NCBI GenBank assembly: GCA_016235045.1
Contig: JACRME010000016.1
Span: 124,001-188,000 of the forward strand
Length of the DNA stretch: 64,000 nucleotides
Direction: 5' to 3'
Origin: Nitrosomonadales bacterium
Lineage (GTDB): Bacteria; Pseudomonadota; Gammaproteobacteria; Burkholderiales; Gallionellaceae
Shown here piece after piece: positions 41,578 to 50,425 of the stretch. The position numbers and the translations under genes are program-made. How positions within the stretch are numbered: position 1 is the first letter of the stretch; each line of letters starts with the position of its first letter. The notes beneath the pieces were generated by a model. That model ran no database searches. It saw only the letters and a list, made by a program, of their open reading frames with translations, and was not told where the DNA came from.

Positions 41578-42611
41578 AGCGCCTCTCCTGCGGTTTGTTG
41601 GCGTGCGTGATGCCATTTTTCGACGTGCTCGCTGATGTGATTCAGCATGCCGCCGCGCGCTTCTTCGGCGGCGCGCTCGATGGCACATATAAATGCGAAT
41701 GCATCGGCGGAACCGTGGCTTTTTACCACGATGCCTTTGAGGCCGAGAAAACTGGCACCGTTGTAGCGGCGATGATCCAGCCTGTGCTTGAAGGCTTTGA
41801 GTACCGGCATGGACACCAGCGCCCCCAGTTTGGTGAACCAGTTCTGGCTGAAACCTTCTTTCAGGAAGCCGCCCATCATCTTGGCCACCCCTTCGGCGGT
41901 CTTGAGGGCGACATTGCCCACAAATCCGTCGCACACCACCACATCGGTGATGCCCTTGAAGATATCGTCCCCTTCCACGTTGCCGTAGAAATTGAGGTCG
42001 CTGGCCTGCAGCAGCTCGGCCGCCTGCTTGACGATCTCGTTACCCTTGATGTCTTCGCTGCCGATGTTCAACAGACCGATCGTGGGTTGTTCCTTGTGTT
42101 CCAGCGCGGACACCAGCGTGCTGCCCATCAGGGCAAACTGCAACAGGTGCTCGGCGGTGCAGTCCACGTTGGCGCCCAAGTCCAGCATACAGACCTGCCC
42201 TTTGACGGTGGGCAAAAAGGAAGCGATGGCGGGACGGTCGATGCCGGGCAGGGTTTTCAGCACGTAACGCGCTGTGGCCATCAAGGCCCCGGTGTTGCCC
42301 GCACTGACGCAAGCCGACGCTTCGCCGTTCTTGACCAGGTTGATGGAGACGCGCATGGAAGAATCTTTTTTGCCGCGCAAGGCGGCCTGCGGCGATTCAT
42401 CCATGCCGACCACTTCGGTGGTCGCGTGAATGCGCAGACGGGTGCGGTCGGAAAAACCAAGTCTTCCCAACTCCGCTTCAATGGCCTCGGGCAGGCCGAC
42501 CAGTACAACCGTATCGTCAGGATGTTTCTTCAGGTAAGCGACCGCCGCAGGCACGGTTACCCGTGTCCCGTGGTCGCCACCCATGGCATCAATAGCTATC
42601 GTGATATCCAC
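41574..42611 (-). CDS. plsX: Phosphate acyltransferase PlsX
   Basis: A 345-aa peripheral membrane enzyme that makes acyl-phosphate from acyl-ACP for phospholipid synthesis. The N-terminal Ile-Asp-Ala-Met-Gly-Gly-Asp, the Ala-Gly-Asn-Thr-Gly-Ala segment near residue 103 and Gly-Phe-Val-Gly-Asn near 228 are characteristic. It lies between rpmF and fabH, the standard order. Confidence 0.96.
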   Translation of the reverse strand: MDITIAIDAMGGDHGTRVTVPAAVAYLKKHPDDTVVLVGLPEAIEAELGRLGFSDRTRLRIHATTEVVGMDESPQAALRGKKDSSMRVSINLVKNGEASACVSAGNTGALMATARYVLKTLPGIDRPAIASFLPTVKGQVCMLDLGANVDCTAEHLLQFALMGSTLVSALEHKEQPTIGLLNIGSEDIKGNEIVKQAAELLQASDLNFYGNVEGDDIFKGITDVVVCDGFVGNVALKTAEGVAKMMGGFLKEGFSQNWFTKLGALVSMPVLKAFKHRLDHRRYNGASFLGLKGIVVKSHGSADAFAFICAIERAAEEARGGMLNHISEHVEKWHHARQQTAGEAL

Positions 42612-42689
42612 TGGGCGATCCTCTTGGGCGAGAAATGGACAGAGTTCGGCTCTCGCAAAACGGAGAGCTTCGCAAAGGACCGAATGGGC

Positions 42690-42869
42690 TTATTCGCCCT
42701 TGGTCTTGACGACTTTCTTGCCGCGATAGTAGCCGCTGGGGCTGATGTGATGGCGCAGATGCGGTTCGCCCGTGGACGGCTCGATGGCCAGTGCCGGGTT
42801 GGTCAAGAAATCATGCGCGCGATGCATCCCGCGTTTGGACGGGGATTTTTTATTCTGCTGAACAGCCAT
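42690..42869 (-). CDS. rpmF: Ribosomal protein bL32
   Basis: A short gene encoding 59 aa: Met-Ala-Val-Gln-Gln-Asn-Lys-Lys-Ser then Lys-Arg-Gly-Met-His-Arg-Ala-His, later [11 protein letters not shown] and a Lys-rich end. This is the bL32 pattern; the zinc-binding cysteines of some L32 proteins are absent, as is common in betaproteobacteria. It follows yceD by 25 bp; stop TAA at 42690-42692. Confidence 0.96.
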   Translation of the reverse strand: MAVQQNKKSPSKRGMHRAHDFLTNPALAIEPSTGEPHLRHHISPSGYYRGKKVVKTKGE

Positions 42870-42894
42870 TATCTACTCCTCACAAAAACCAGTA

Positions 42895-43374
42895 TTACTT
42901 CTTTAATCCAGCCAGCACCGCGAACGGGCTTGCCTTCTGTTGTAAACCATTCGTTGCCGCTGCACATTTCCCCTCAGGATGCCTGGGGGCAAACGGCAAG
43001 CCCAACACCAACTCTTCTTCGATCAACGCCAGCACATCCAGCCTGGGGTCGGCCTCGATGGCATCCACCTCGTCGTCGTCTTCCACCTCACCCAGCCTGT
43101 CGGCCGGGAGCAACAGCAGGCGTGACGTCATATCCACCGGATATTCCAGCTCGCCCAGACAACGCTGGCACTTCAAGGTGCATGACCCTTGCAGTGAAAT
43201 CCCCAACATGTCGCTGTCGCCTTCGCGGAAGCCACTTACTATATAAGTCAGTGAACCGCCGGAATTCGCCAACACATCGCCCAGTCTGGATAGCTCGGAC
43301 ACCGCTATCTCGCCGCGTATTTCCCTGCCGTTTCGGGCAAAGTCCACGCTGTCTATGAAAGGCCGTGCAAACAT
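42895..43374 (-). CDS. yceD: YceD/DUF177 family, 23S rRNA accumulation protein
   Basis: A 159-aa protein of the DUF177 family, linked to 23S rRNA/ribosome assembly and nearly always upstream of rpmF. The Cys-x2-Cys-like Leu-Lys-Cys-Gln-Arg-Cys-Leu near residue 68 and an acidic Glu-Asp-Asp-Asp-Glu-Val near 98 are typical. The ATG at 43374 aligns with the family N-terminus yet has no ribosome binding site, and the upstream promoter would start RNA only about 3 bp before it. Confidence 0.92.
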   Translation of the reverse strand: MFARPFIDSVDFARNGREIRGEIAVSELSRLGDVLANSGGSLTYIVSGFREGDSDMLGISLQGSCTLKCQRCLGELEYPVDMTSRLLLLPADRLGEVEDDDEVDAIEADPRLDVLALIEEELVLGLPFAPRHPEGKCAAATNGLQQKASPFAVLAGLKK

Positions 43375-43383
43375 GAGGCGCGC

Positions 43384-43412
43384 ATGATATATATTCCGAC
43401 CTCCCCTGTCAA
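43384..43412 (-). promoter_or_regulatory. Strong sigma-70 promoter of yceD-rpmF-plsX-fab
   Basis: On the minus strand, TTGACA (43412-43407), a 17-bp spacer and TATCAT (43389-43384). The expected transcription start falls near 43377, almost at the yceD ATG (43374), suggesting a leaderless or near-leaderless message. Confidence 0.7.
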
Positions 43413-43432
43413 AGAAGCCTTTTAGGAATATC

Positions 43433-44017
43433 TTGAATTCTCAGCCTCTTGTCCTTGCCTCGACCTCCATATATAGAAGTCAGCTACTTTCCACCCTGCA
43501 AATCCCTTTCCAGACCGCCGCGCCCGATGTGGACGAAACGCCGCTTCCCGGGGAAAGCGCGGAGCAGACCTCCTGGCGCCTGTCGCGAACCAAGGCAGAA
43601 GTGGTGGCCAAGCGTTTTCCCGATGCGCTGATTATCGGCTCCGACCAGGTGGCCTTGCTGGACGGGCAACAAATCGGCAAACCGCTCAATCACGACAATG
43701 CCGTACTCCAGTTGAGCGCCATGCGCGGCAGGACAGTGGACTTCTATACCGCGCTGACGCTGCTGAATGCGGCCAGCGGCGCGATGCAGACCGATGTCGC
43801 CATCACCAAAGTCGGCTTTCGCAGCCTGAGCGACGAGCAGATCGAACGCTACCTGAAAAAGGAGCAGCCCTATCACTGCGCCGGGAGCGCCAAATCCGAA
43901 GGTCTGGGCATTGCCCTGATCAGCAGCATCAGGGGCGACGACCCGAATGCCCTGATCGGCCTGCCATTGATTTTATTGGTCAGCATGCTTGAAAAACAAG
44001 GGGTTAGGATTTTATAG
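43433..44017 (+). CDS. Maf-family nucleotide pyrophosphatase (YceF type)
   Basis: A 194-aa house-cleaning nucleotidase. The Leu-Ala-Ser-Thr-Ser-x2-Arg motif near residue 9, Asp-Glu-Thr-Pro near 34 and Gly-Ser-Asp-Gln-Val near 69 define the Maf family; the YceF subgroup acts on m7GTP. Start is TTG at 43433 with TAGGAAT upstream; no ATG fits the conserved N-terminus. It is divergent from yceD, as in E. coli. Confidence 0.92.
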   Translation: MNSQPLVLASTSIYRSQLLSTLQIPFQTAAPDVDETPLPGESAEQTSWRLSRTKAEVVAKRFPDALIIGSDQVALLDGQQIGKPLNHDNAVLQLSAMRGRTVDFYTALTLLNAASGAMQTDVAITKVGFRSLSDEQIERYLKKEQPYHCAGSAKSEGLGIALISSIRGDDPNALIGLPLILLVSMLEKQGVRIL

Positions 44018-44040
44018 CCCCCGTTAGCTGAAATTTCTTG

Positions 44041-44069
44041 TTGCGACTGGAATTCCTTTCTGGTATTAA
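44041..44069 (+). promoter_or_regulatory. Candidate promoter of dksA
   Basis: TTGCGA (44041-44046), 17-bp spacer, TATTAA (44064-44069), 40 bp before the dksA start codon. Confidence 0.5.
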
Positions 44070-44109
44070 AGCGCGCTTGAAAAATTTAGCAGCCCTTGGA
44101 GACGAATCA

Positions 44110-44532
44110 ATGCCCGTACAAGCCAGCAAAACAACTGCCCCCTACAAGGCCAAAAAAGGCGAGGCGTACATGAACCCCAGCCAGCTAGAGCACTTTCGCG
44201 GCATTCTGAACGAGATCAAGCTGGGCCTGAGCCAGGACATCGACCGTACCGTGCATACCATGCAGGACGAAGCGACCGTGTTTGCCGACCCCAACGACCG
44301 TGCCAGCCAGGAATCGGACATGAGCCTCGAATTGCGCAATCGCGACCGCGAACGCAAGCTGATCAAGAACATCGACAAAATGCTGGCGCGGATCGACTCC
44401 GGCGACTATGGCTACTGCGACAAATGCGGCGTCGAGATCGGCCTGAGCCGTCTGGAAGCCCGTCCGACAGCCACTTTGTGCATCGACTGCAAGACACTGG
44501 ACGAAATCAGGGAACGCCAAGTCGCTAAATAA
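44110..44532 (+). CDS. dksA: RNA polymerase-binding transcription factor DksA
   Basis: A 140-aa regulator that binds the RNA polymerase secondary channel and works with ppGpp. The coiled-coil with its Asp-rich tip (Asp-Pro-Asn-Asp-Arg-Ala near residue 66) and the C-terminal zinc finger (Cys-Asp-Lys-Cys and Cys-Ile-Asp-Cys, residues 101-126) are visible. ATG 44110 has TTGGAGAC upstream; a longer frame from 44038 lacks these signals. Confidence 0.96.
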   Translation: MPVQASKTTAPYKAKKGEAYMNPSQLEHFRGILNEIKLGLSQDIDRTVHTMQDEATVFADPNDRASQESDMSLELRNRDRERKLIKNIDKMLARIDSGDYGYCDKCGVEIGLSRLEARPTATLCIDCKTLDEIRERQVAK

Positions 44533-44556
44533 GACTGCGGCGCGAGCAGCAAATAA

Positions 44557-44583
44557 AAATCCCTGCCAAGGCAGGGATTTTTT
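44557..44583 (+). terminator. Terminator after dksA
   Basis: AAATCCCTGCC / GGCAGGGATTT hairpin with a 2-nt loop and T-run, 25 bp after the dksA stop. Confidence 0.92.
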
Positions 44584-44601
44584 ATGCCGCAAAGAAAATG
44601 T

Positions 44602-44675
44602 TGGAGGCGCGACCCAGAGTCGAACTGGGCTCATCGGATTTGCAATCCGGTGCATAACCGCTTTGCTATCGCGCC
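44602..44675 (-). tRNA. tRNA-Cys (GCA)
   Basis: 74-nt cloverleaf on the minus strand: acceptor GGCGCGA/TCGCGCC, anticodon loop with GCA, T-loop GTTCGACTC, discriminator T and encoded CCA (44602-44604). It lies downstream of tRNA-Gly on the same strand. Confidence 0.96.
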
Positions 44676-44696
44676 GTCAGGCTAATTGCATAGTAG

Positions 44697-44729
44697 CAAA
44701 AATTATGGGAAAGCCCGAAAGCTTTCCCA
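44697..44729 (-). terminator. Hairpin with T-run between tRNA-Gly and tRNA-Cys
   Basis: TGGGAAAGC and GCTTTCCCA pair around a 6-nt loop; read on the minus strand the stem is followed by ATAATTTTTG. It looks like a weak terminator located between two co-directional tRNAs. Confidence 0.55.
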
Positions 44730-44736
44730 AGTTATC

Positions 44737-44812
<76 letters not shown>

Positions 44813-44828
44813 AAAAAACGAAGTCCGC

Positions 44829-44856
44829 ATTATATGGATATCGAACTTCGTGTCAA
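44829..44856 (-). promoter_or_regulatory. Consensus promoter of tRNA-Gly (and tRNA-Cys)
   Basis: On the minus strand a perfect TTGACA (44856-44851), 16-bp spacer and perfect TATAAT (44834-44829), ending 17 bp before the tRNA-Gly 5' end. Confidence 0.85.
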
Positions 44857-44881
44857 GAAATTCAACGCAGTTATTTTGTTT

Positions 44882-44911
44882 TTGTTCGAGTCCGGCCCGC
44901 CTCTGTATAAT
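44882..44911 (+). promoter_or_regulatory. Promoter of tRNA-Leu
   Basis: TTGTTC (44882-44887), 18-bp spacer and TATAAT (44906-44911), 45 bp before the mature tRNA 5' end and divergent from the tRNA-Gly promoter. Confidence 0.7.
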
Positions 44912-44956
44912 GCGCCGCTCATGAATTCCGAGGCAACGCTTCGAAAACACGCATCG

Positions 44957-45048
44957 GCCCGAGTGGTGAAATTGGTAGACACAACGGACTTAAAATCCGT
45001 CGCAACCGTAAAAAGTGCGTACCGGTTCGATTCCGGTCTCGGGCACCA
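44957..45048 (+). tRNA. tRNA-Leu (UAA)
   Basis: 92-nt class II tRNA with a long variable arm: acceptor GCCCGAG/CTCGGGC, anticodon TAA in the loop of GGACTTAAAATCC, T-loop GTTCGATTC, encoded CCA at 45046-45048. Confidence 0.96.
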
Positions 45049-45057
45049 AACCGTCGC

Positions 45058-45081
45058 ATGCCAATATCGGAATATTGGCAT
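45058..45081. other. Hairpin after tRNA-Leu
   Basis: ATGCCAATAT, loop CGGA, ATATTGGCAT: a perfect 10-bp stem 10 bp after tRNA-Leu. There is no T-run, so it may be a processing or factor-dependent end, or an operator. The remainder of the 270-bp gap to HU shows only a weak TTGCCA (45249) with TAACAA 16 bp later as possible HU promoter. Confidence 0.5.
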
Positions 45082-45318
45082 ATCCTGAGAATTCAACCGC
45101 TTTTCGGGTTATTCGCGTCCCGGCGCGGGATTTTCGCGATTCCGGAAACAGCCCATCCGGACGATTTCATCGTGTACGCCGATCTCGCGGCGAGAATCCG
45201 GCCGGATTTTGGTCTGGAACAATTAACACTAATGAGTGCACATCCCTATTGCCAACTAATCATTTATACATAACAATTCGCGCCGGTACTTCAACCATAA
45301 CCAACGGAGCTATCACAT

Positions 45319-45603
45319 ATGAACCGCAAAGAACTGATCGACGCACTGGCAGATAAAACTGGTAGCAGCAAGGCAGACGCTGACCGCAACATCGCTGCTC
45401 TGATCGATATCATCACCGCCACTCTGAAGAAGGGCGACAACGTAGCACTGGTTGGCTTCGGTACATTCGAAGTGCGTAAACGTGCAGCACGCAATGGCCG
45501 CAACCCCGCCACTGGCGCAGCGCTCAAAATCAAGGCTTCCAAGGCTCCCGCATTCAAGGCCGGCGCCGGCCTCAAAGCTGCTGTGAACGGCGGCAAAAAG
45601 TAA
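45319..45603 (+). CDS. hupB: DNA-binding protein HU-beta
   Basis: A 94-aa nucleoid protein. The Gly-Phe-Gly-Thr-Phe-Glu-Val-Arg segment near residue 46 and the DNA-arm Arg-Asn-Gly-Arg-Asn-Pro-Ala-Thr-Gly near 58 are canonical for HU. The Ala/Lys-rich tail is slightly longer than the E. coli form. It is followed by a strong terminator, so it is monocistronic. Confidence 0.96.
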   Translation: MNRKELIDALADKTGSSKADADRNIAALIDIITATLKKGDNVALVGFGTFEVRKRAARNGRNPATGAALKIKASKAPAFKAGAGLKAAVNGGKK

Positions 45604-45629
45604 TATTGCCCGTCACCGCATCAAATGCG

Positions 45630-45658
45630 CAGCCCCTCTTTGGAGGGGCTGTTTTTTT
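45630..45658 (+). terminator. Terminator after hupB
   Basis: CAGCCCCTC / GAGGGGCTG stem, TTTG loop and seven T. Confidence 0.93.
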
Positions 45659-45912
45659 GCGCCGGGCTCTCGTGCGGGTGAATCGGATCGAGCCATGGCG
45701 CAACGATGCGCCGGGGAAAGTCAGCCTCAATAGGGTACAATCCGCGTCCGGAATTTGTTCCGCAAGCGACGCGCCGTCATTGGCAGGCCGGGGAATCAAA
45801 AATCGCAATTTGCAGAACACGACACGCGGCAACCTGCTGAAATTCAACATCGTGCTACAGGATTAATCCATCGAGACCAGAGCAATCACTGCCGGTCACG
45901 GACACATTATTG

Positions 45913-47901
45913 ATGTCAAACAAGCTGAATCCCACCCAACGCGAAGCAATCAAGTATCTTGGTTCCCCCCTGCTGGTGCTGGCCGGAGCGGGCAGCGGCA
46001 AGACGCGCGTGATCACGCACAAGCTGGCCTACCTCATTGAAGAATGCGGCTACGCGCCGCGCAACATCGCCGCCATCACCTTCACCAACAAGGCCGCCAA
46101 CGAGATGCGCGAGCGCGTCGGCAAGCTGCTGGGCGGGGGCGAAGCCAAGGGGCTGACCATCAGCACCTTCCACGCGCTGGGCATGCAGATTCTGCGCGAG
46201 GAAGCGCCGCTGCTCGGCTACAAAAAGCAATTCTCCATCTTCGATACGGCCGACACCGGCAAGATCGTGAGCGAGCTGCTGGGCAGTCCGGACAAACAGG
46301 AGATACGCACAGCGCAAAGCGTGATGTCGAACTGGAAGGCCGCCTTCCTTACGCCCGAACAGGCCGCCAGCCTGGCCGAAAACGAAGAACAGCAGCGCAT
46401 CGCCCTGCTCTACGCGCGCTACCAGGAGACGCTGCGCGCTTATCAGGCGGTGGACTTCGACGACCTGATCCGCCTGCCGGTGGAGTTGTTCAAGACGCAG
46501 CAGGAAGCGGCCGAACGCTGGCAGCACCGCTTCCGCTACCTGCTGGTGGACGAATACCAGGACACCAACGACTGCCAGTACCAGATGATGAAGCTGCTGG
46601 CGGGCGACCGCGCCGCCATCACCGCCGTGGGCGACGACGACCAGGCCATCTATGCCTGGCGCGGCGCCAGCACCGCCAACCTCTCCAACCTGCAGAAGGA
46701 CTACCCCAACCTGCGCGTCATCAAGCTGGAACAGAACTACCGTTCCTCGCAGCGCATCCTGCAAAGCGCCAACCACCTGATCAGGAACAACACCAAGCTG
46801 TTCGAGAAGAACCTGTGGAGCGAACATGGTCCCGGCGATCCGGTGCGCGTGTTCGCGGCCAAGGATGAAGAGAACGAGGCGGAATCGGTGGTGCTGCGCC
46901 TGCTGGCGCACAAGTTCGAGCACAACGCGCGCTTCGCCGATTACGCCATCCTGTATCGCAGCAACCACTTGTCGCGGGTGTTCGAGGAACAACTGCGCAC
47001 GCACAAGGTGCCCTACACCGTCAGCGGCGGCACCTCCTTCTTCGACAATGCCGAAATCAAGGACCTCACCGCTTACCTGCGCCTGATCGCTAACCCGGAC
47101 GACGATCCCGCCTTCATCCGCGCGATCACCACGCCCAAACGCGGCATCGGCAACAGCACGCTGGAAAAACTGGCCGGCTATGCCGCCACCCGCCACATCA
47201 GCCTGTTCGAAGCCGCCTTCGAACCCGCGATGGCGGAGGAATTGCAGGCACGCCAGCACGAGGATCTGGTCACCTTCTGCAATTTCATCAACCGCATGCA
47301 GGCCCGGGCCGAGAAAGAACCGTGCAACGAAGTATTGAACGACCTGATGAACGCCATCGACTACGAGGCCTGGCTGTTCGACAGTTTCGACCCGCGCCAG
47401 GCCGAGAGCAAGTGGAAGAACGTGCAGGACTTCGTCGGTTGGATGAACCGCAAGTCCGAGGCCGACGAGAAGACCATGATCGCGATGACACAACTGATCG
47501 CGCTGCTCAACCTGCTCGAATCGCGCGAGCAGGAGACCGATGCGGTGTCACTCTCCACCCTGCATGCCGCCAAAGGGCTGGAGTTCGGCCATGTGTTCCT
47601 GGTCGGCGTGGAGGAGAACATCCTGCCGCACGAGCGTAGCGAATCGCCGGAGCAGATAGAGGAAGAACGCCGCCTGATGTATGTGGGAATCACCCGCGCT
47701 CAACGATCATTGCAGATCAGCTATTGCACGCGGCGCAAACGCGGCAAGGAACACACGGGGTGCGATCCCAGCCGTTTCATCGCCGAACTGCCGCAGGCGG
47801 ATATCGTTTACACAGGAGTGGTGACAGTGGGCAATGCCCCTGCGGTGAGCAAGGAAGAAGGGATGGACAAGCTGGCCAGACTGAAGGCGATGCTGAAATA
47901 G
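45913..47901 (+). CDS. rep: ATP-dependent DNA helicase Rep
   Basis: A 662-aa superfamily 1A helicase. Walker A Gly-Ala-Gly-Ser-Gly-Lys-Thr near residue 25, Walker B Asp-Glu-Tyr-Gln-Asp near 216, Gly-Asp-Asp-Asp-Gln-Ala-Ile-Tyr near 240 and the late motif Val-Gly-Ile-Thr-Arg-Ala near 595. Length and the Asn-Pro-x-Gln-Arg-Glu-Ala N-terminus match Rep rather than the longer UvrD. ATG 45913 directly follows an in-frame TTG at 45910. Confidence 0.94.
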   Translation: MSNKLNPTQREAIKYLGSPLLVLAGAGSGKTRVITHKLAYLIEECGYAPRNIAAITFTNKAANEMRERVGKLLGGGEAKGLTISTFHALGMQILREEAPLLGYKKQFSIFDTADTGKIVSELLGSPDKQEIRTAQSVMSNWKAAFLTPEQAASLAENEEQQRIALLYARYQETLRAYQAVDFDDLIRLPVELFKTQQEAAERWQHRFRYLLVDEYQDTNDCQYQMMKLLAGDRAAITAVGDDDQAIYAWRGASTANLSNLQKDYPNLRVIKLEQNYRSSQRILQSANHLIRNNTKLFEKNLWSEHGPGDPVRVFAAKDEENEAESVVLRLLAHKFEHNARFADYAILYRSNHLSRVFEEQLRTHKVPYTVSGGTSFFDNAEIKDLTAYLRLIANPDDDPAFIRAITTPKRGIGNSTLEKLAGYAATRHISLFEAAFEPAMAEELQARQHEDLVTFCNFINRMQARAEKEPCNEVLNDLMNAIDYEAWLFDSFDPRQAESKWKNVQDFVGWMNRKSEADEKTMIAMTQLIALLNLLESREQETDAVSLSTLHAAKGLEFGHVFLVGVEENILPHERSESPEQIEEERRLMYVGITRAQRSLQISYCTRRKRGKEHTGCDPSRFIAELPQADIVYTGVVTVGNAPAVSKEEGMDKLARLKAMLK

Positions 47902-47960
47902 TCCTGGCTTCCCCAACTGTCCGCGGCCCGGTGCGACGGCATCTGCGGACGGCGACCCCG

Positions 47961-48359
47961 CTACTTGCCCGCCACCTCGTCGAACAGCGCTGCGGCCGTT
48001 TCAGCCAGTAATGCGACATCCAGCACGCCGATGCATTCCTCTGCGACTTCGATTCCGGTCAGCACGCTGGGACGCTCCGCTTCGGCGATCTCCCACACGC
48101 CGCTTTCATCGCCGCGTGCGCGCACGGCAAGCAGCGTGTTGATGGTGCTGTCCAGCAATTCGACGGCGTTGGGAATTTGGGTGTTCTTTTGCACCAGCGC
48201 GGAGCGGACGACGGAGATGGCCGCCGCAAGACGCCCGAAAGCGGTGACGCTGAAGCGTCCCTCGCATGCGGCTTGGTATGGCAGGTGCATATCCATTGCG
48301 TAGATGTCCTTAAGCCCTTGGGTAACGGGTACGCGCAACGGCGGTCGTTTCTTGGTCAT
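47961..48359 (-). CDS. Uncharacterised 132-aa protein
   Basis: A soluble, probably all-helical protein with a basic N-terminus (Met-Thr-Lys-Lys-Arg-Pro-Pro-Leu-Arg) and no signal or metal motif. I do not recognise the family. It sits alone between rep (convergent) and the CYTH-CHAD gene (same strand, 70 bp upstream). Base composition is like its neighbours. Confidence 0.6.
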   Translation of the reverse strand: MTKKRPPLRVPVTQGLKDIYAMDMHLPYQAACEGRFSVTAFGRLAAAISVVRSALVQKNTQIPNAVELLDSTINTLLAVRARGDESGVWEIAEAERPSVLTGIEVAEECIGVLDVALLAETAAALFDEVAGK

Positions 48360-48429
48360 GCTGTGCTGCCCTTTCCAGTTAATTGGTCTTTCTCTTCCGG
48401 CGCCGTTCTGGTGCCGCGAATATCGCGAT

Positions 48430-49917
48430 TCAGTCCCAGAATCCTTTTTGCGCCACGAACCGTTGCCACGCCTTGCCGAACTCGGCTACGCGCTCGGCAT
48501 AGTCATGTTCCATCCAGCCGCGTATGAGCGCGAGTGTATCGTGCCGCGCCGCGTTATCCAACTCGTTCAGCAGGCGATGCGCCACCGCGATGTCGTTCAG
48601 GATACCCAGAACGTCCTGCAACTCGGCCAACGCCGCCTCATAGTCTTTGGTCCGGGATTCATTGAACAGCGAACCGAACATTTCGGCACTGTAACGCAGC
48701 TTTTTGCAGGATATGCGCAAGGCATGTAGCTGCGCCGCATTTTCGCCGGACAATTCCTTGCCATGTTTAAGGACTTGCTTGCTGCGTTTCTCCAAAACCT
48801 CGCTGGCGAACCGGTCAAGCCCGGTTTCGACTGCGCCCCGTTGTTCTCCGTGCATCCAGGCACCGAAGCGCAGCAACATGCGCTGGAATTCCGGCGCAGC
48901 CAGGCTGTTTTCCATGCCGGCATGCTGTTTTTTTCGCGCCTGCTCGCTCACGTGCAATATCTCGCGGAGTCCGGCGTGTTCAGGCAGACGGGTGCAAATC
49001 GGCGCCAGCGTCTGGGTGACGAACACATCCCATTCGCGCGAACGCCCCAGATCCATGCACAGCTTTGCCACTTGCGCGCGCAGTACGGTCAATTCATCGC
49101 CGCCGACATGGCGCTGCGCAATGGAGAGCGCGACGCGCAAGCGGCGCAAGCCGACGCGCACTTGATGCAGGTACTCTTCGTCCACCCTTAATAATGCGCC
49201 CGGCACGTTGGACTGCACATGAGCCAGGCACGCGTCAATCAGGCTTTGCAGTGCGCCGGCAATGCTTTGCGATTTTTTCAGCGGGGGAAACCGGCCTTTG
49301 CTGACGGAAGGTTTGGCCGCAGAAAACAGCAGGTAGCCATATTCCGCCTTGCTGGTGTGTTCCACTTGCAGCGGCACGATGTCCAGCAAGGTCTGCGCGA
49401 GTTTGAAGAGTTGCCGCGGCTGGCCGGATTTGAGTTCGAGTTCCAGTTCCGAGATCGGACAACTGGATTGTCCGGCGCGTATTTCGCCGCTGTCCATGCA
49501 CAGCTCGATCTGCGCACCTTCGTAGGCCAGCAACCTGACATTGCGGGTAAAGTCGGTGACGAATACCGGCTGCAAACGGTTGCGCACGCCGTTGGGCAGT
49601 TCGCCGCCGCAGGCCTTGAGCGCGGCGAAATCGAGTTGTTCTGCCGGTACGGCGGTCTCCCATTCGTTGCGCTGATGCAGCCCTGCACTCACCTGCCCGC
49701 CGCCTTTCAACGTCTGCAACCATTGCTTGCCGACCCGGCGCAAGCGCAAGGCCATGGCACGACGGCGCAACTCGAGATCGTTGGTGTCGTAGTAGATGCT
49801 GTAAAGCTTGAGTGTGCGGGCGCGCTGGGCGGAAAGCGAGCGGAAGATCGGGTGGCGCTTGAGCTTTTGCAGGTGCTCGGGCGAGATGTGCAGCTTGAGT
49901 TCGGTTTCGATGGCCAC
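48430..49917 (-). CDS. CYTH-CHAD domain protein (polyphosphate-binding type)
   Basis: A 495-aa protein. Residues 1-200 are a CYTH triphosphate-tunnel domain opening with the Glu-Thr-Glu-Leu-Lys-Leu motif; residues about 215-490 are a CHAD helical domain with conserved His (Leu-His-Gln-Val-Arg-Val-Gly-Leu-Arg-Arg-Leu-Arg near 252 and His-Ala-Leu-Arg-Ile-x-Cys-Lys-Lys-Leu-Arg near 400). CHAD domains bind polyphosphate and CYTH domains hydrolyse triphosphates. Start is GTG 49917, 7 bp after the TPM gene stop. Confidence 0.9.
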   Translation of the reverse strand: MAIETELKLHISPEHLQKLKRHPIFRSLSAQRARTLKLYSIYYDTNDLELRRRAMALRLRRVGKQWLQTLKGGGQVSAGLHQRNEWETAVPAEQLDFAALKACGGELPNGVRNRLQPVFVTDFTRNVRLLAYEGAQIELCMDSGEIRAGQSSCPISELELELKSGQPRQLFKLAQTLLDIVPLQVEHTSKAEYGYLLFSAAKPSVSKGRFPPLKKSQSIAGALQSLIDACLAHVQSNVPGALLRVDEEYLHQVRVGLRRLRVALSIAQRHVGGDELTVLRAQVAKLCMDLGRSREWDVFVTQTLAPICTRLPEHAGLREILHVSEQARKKQHAGMENSLAAPEFQRMLLRFGAWMHGEQRGAVETGLDRFASEVLEKRSKQVLKHGKELSGENAAQLHALRISCKKLRYSAEMFGSLFNESRTKDYEAALAELQDVLGILNDIAVAHRLLNELDNAARHDTLALIRGWMEHDYAERVAEFGKAWQRFVAQKGFWD

Positions 49918-49924
49918 GATGGAC

Positions 49925-50425
49925 TCAGATCAGGACGGGTTTATCCGGCAATTCGTTGATCTTGTCCGCGCCGCTGTGCGGGTAATGCCGCGCCAGATGT
50001 GAGCCCACCGTGCGCACCCCGGCGATGACGCCTTCTTCGAACCGGCCCTGGCGGAATGCGGCTTCCATTTCCTGACACACCGCTTCCCAGGTTGCCTGTC
50101 CCAACCTGGCATGCACACCGCGATCCGCGACGATTTCGACATCGCGATCCGCCAGCAACAAGTAGATCAGCACGCCGTTGTTCTGCTCGGTATCCCAGAC
50201 ACGCAGGTGCGCGAACACCTCGATGGCGCGTTCGCGCGCGGTCTGCCCGGCAAACAATGGCCCGATGTCGAGGGCGGATTCGACGGCAAACCGGATCTGT
50301 CCGGCATGGGTCAGTTCCACTTCGGCAATGGCCTGCTCGATTCTTTTCAGCGACGCGCGCGGAAACTTTCGGCGCATGGCGGCCTGGCTGGCAGAAAGAT
50401 GTTTAAAGATGCGTTTGATGTTCAT
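49925..50425 (-). CDS. TPM-domain protein (cytoplasmic type)
   Basis: A 166-aa protein with one TPM/YgcG-like domain (residues 20-150) but no signal peptide. The Asn-Asn-Gly-Val-Leu-Ile-Tyr-Leu-Leu segment near residue 82 and a His-Ala-Arg-Leu-Gly turn near 103 fit the family. It commonly follows LemA and a membrane YgcG-like gene, as here, and overlaps the latter by one base (TAATG). Function of this third member is not settled. Confidence 0.85.
   Translation of the reverse strand: MNIKRIFKHLSASQAAMRRKFPRASLKRIEQAIAEVELTHAGQIRFAVESALDIGPLFAGQTARERAIEVFAHLRVWDTEQNNGVLIYLLLADRDVEIVADRGVHARLGQATWEAVCQEMEAAFRQGRFEEGVIAGVRTVGSHLARHYPHSGADKINELPDKPVLI

Noticed and set aside
41595-43358. 587-aa plus-strand frame across plsX, rpmF and yceD
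   Set aside because: Runs antisense through three conserved genes and its product has no domain; an artefact of codon bias.
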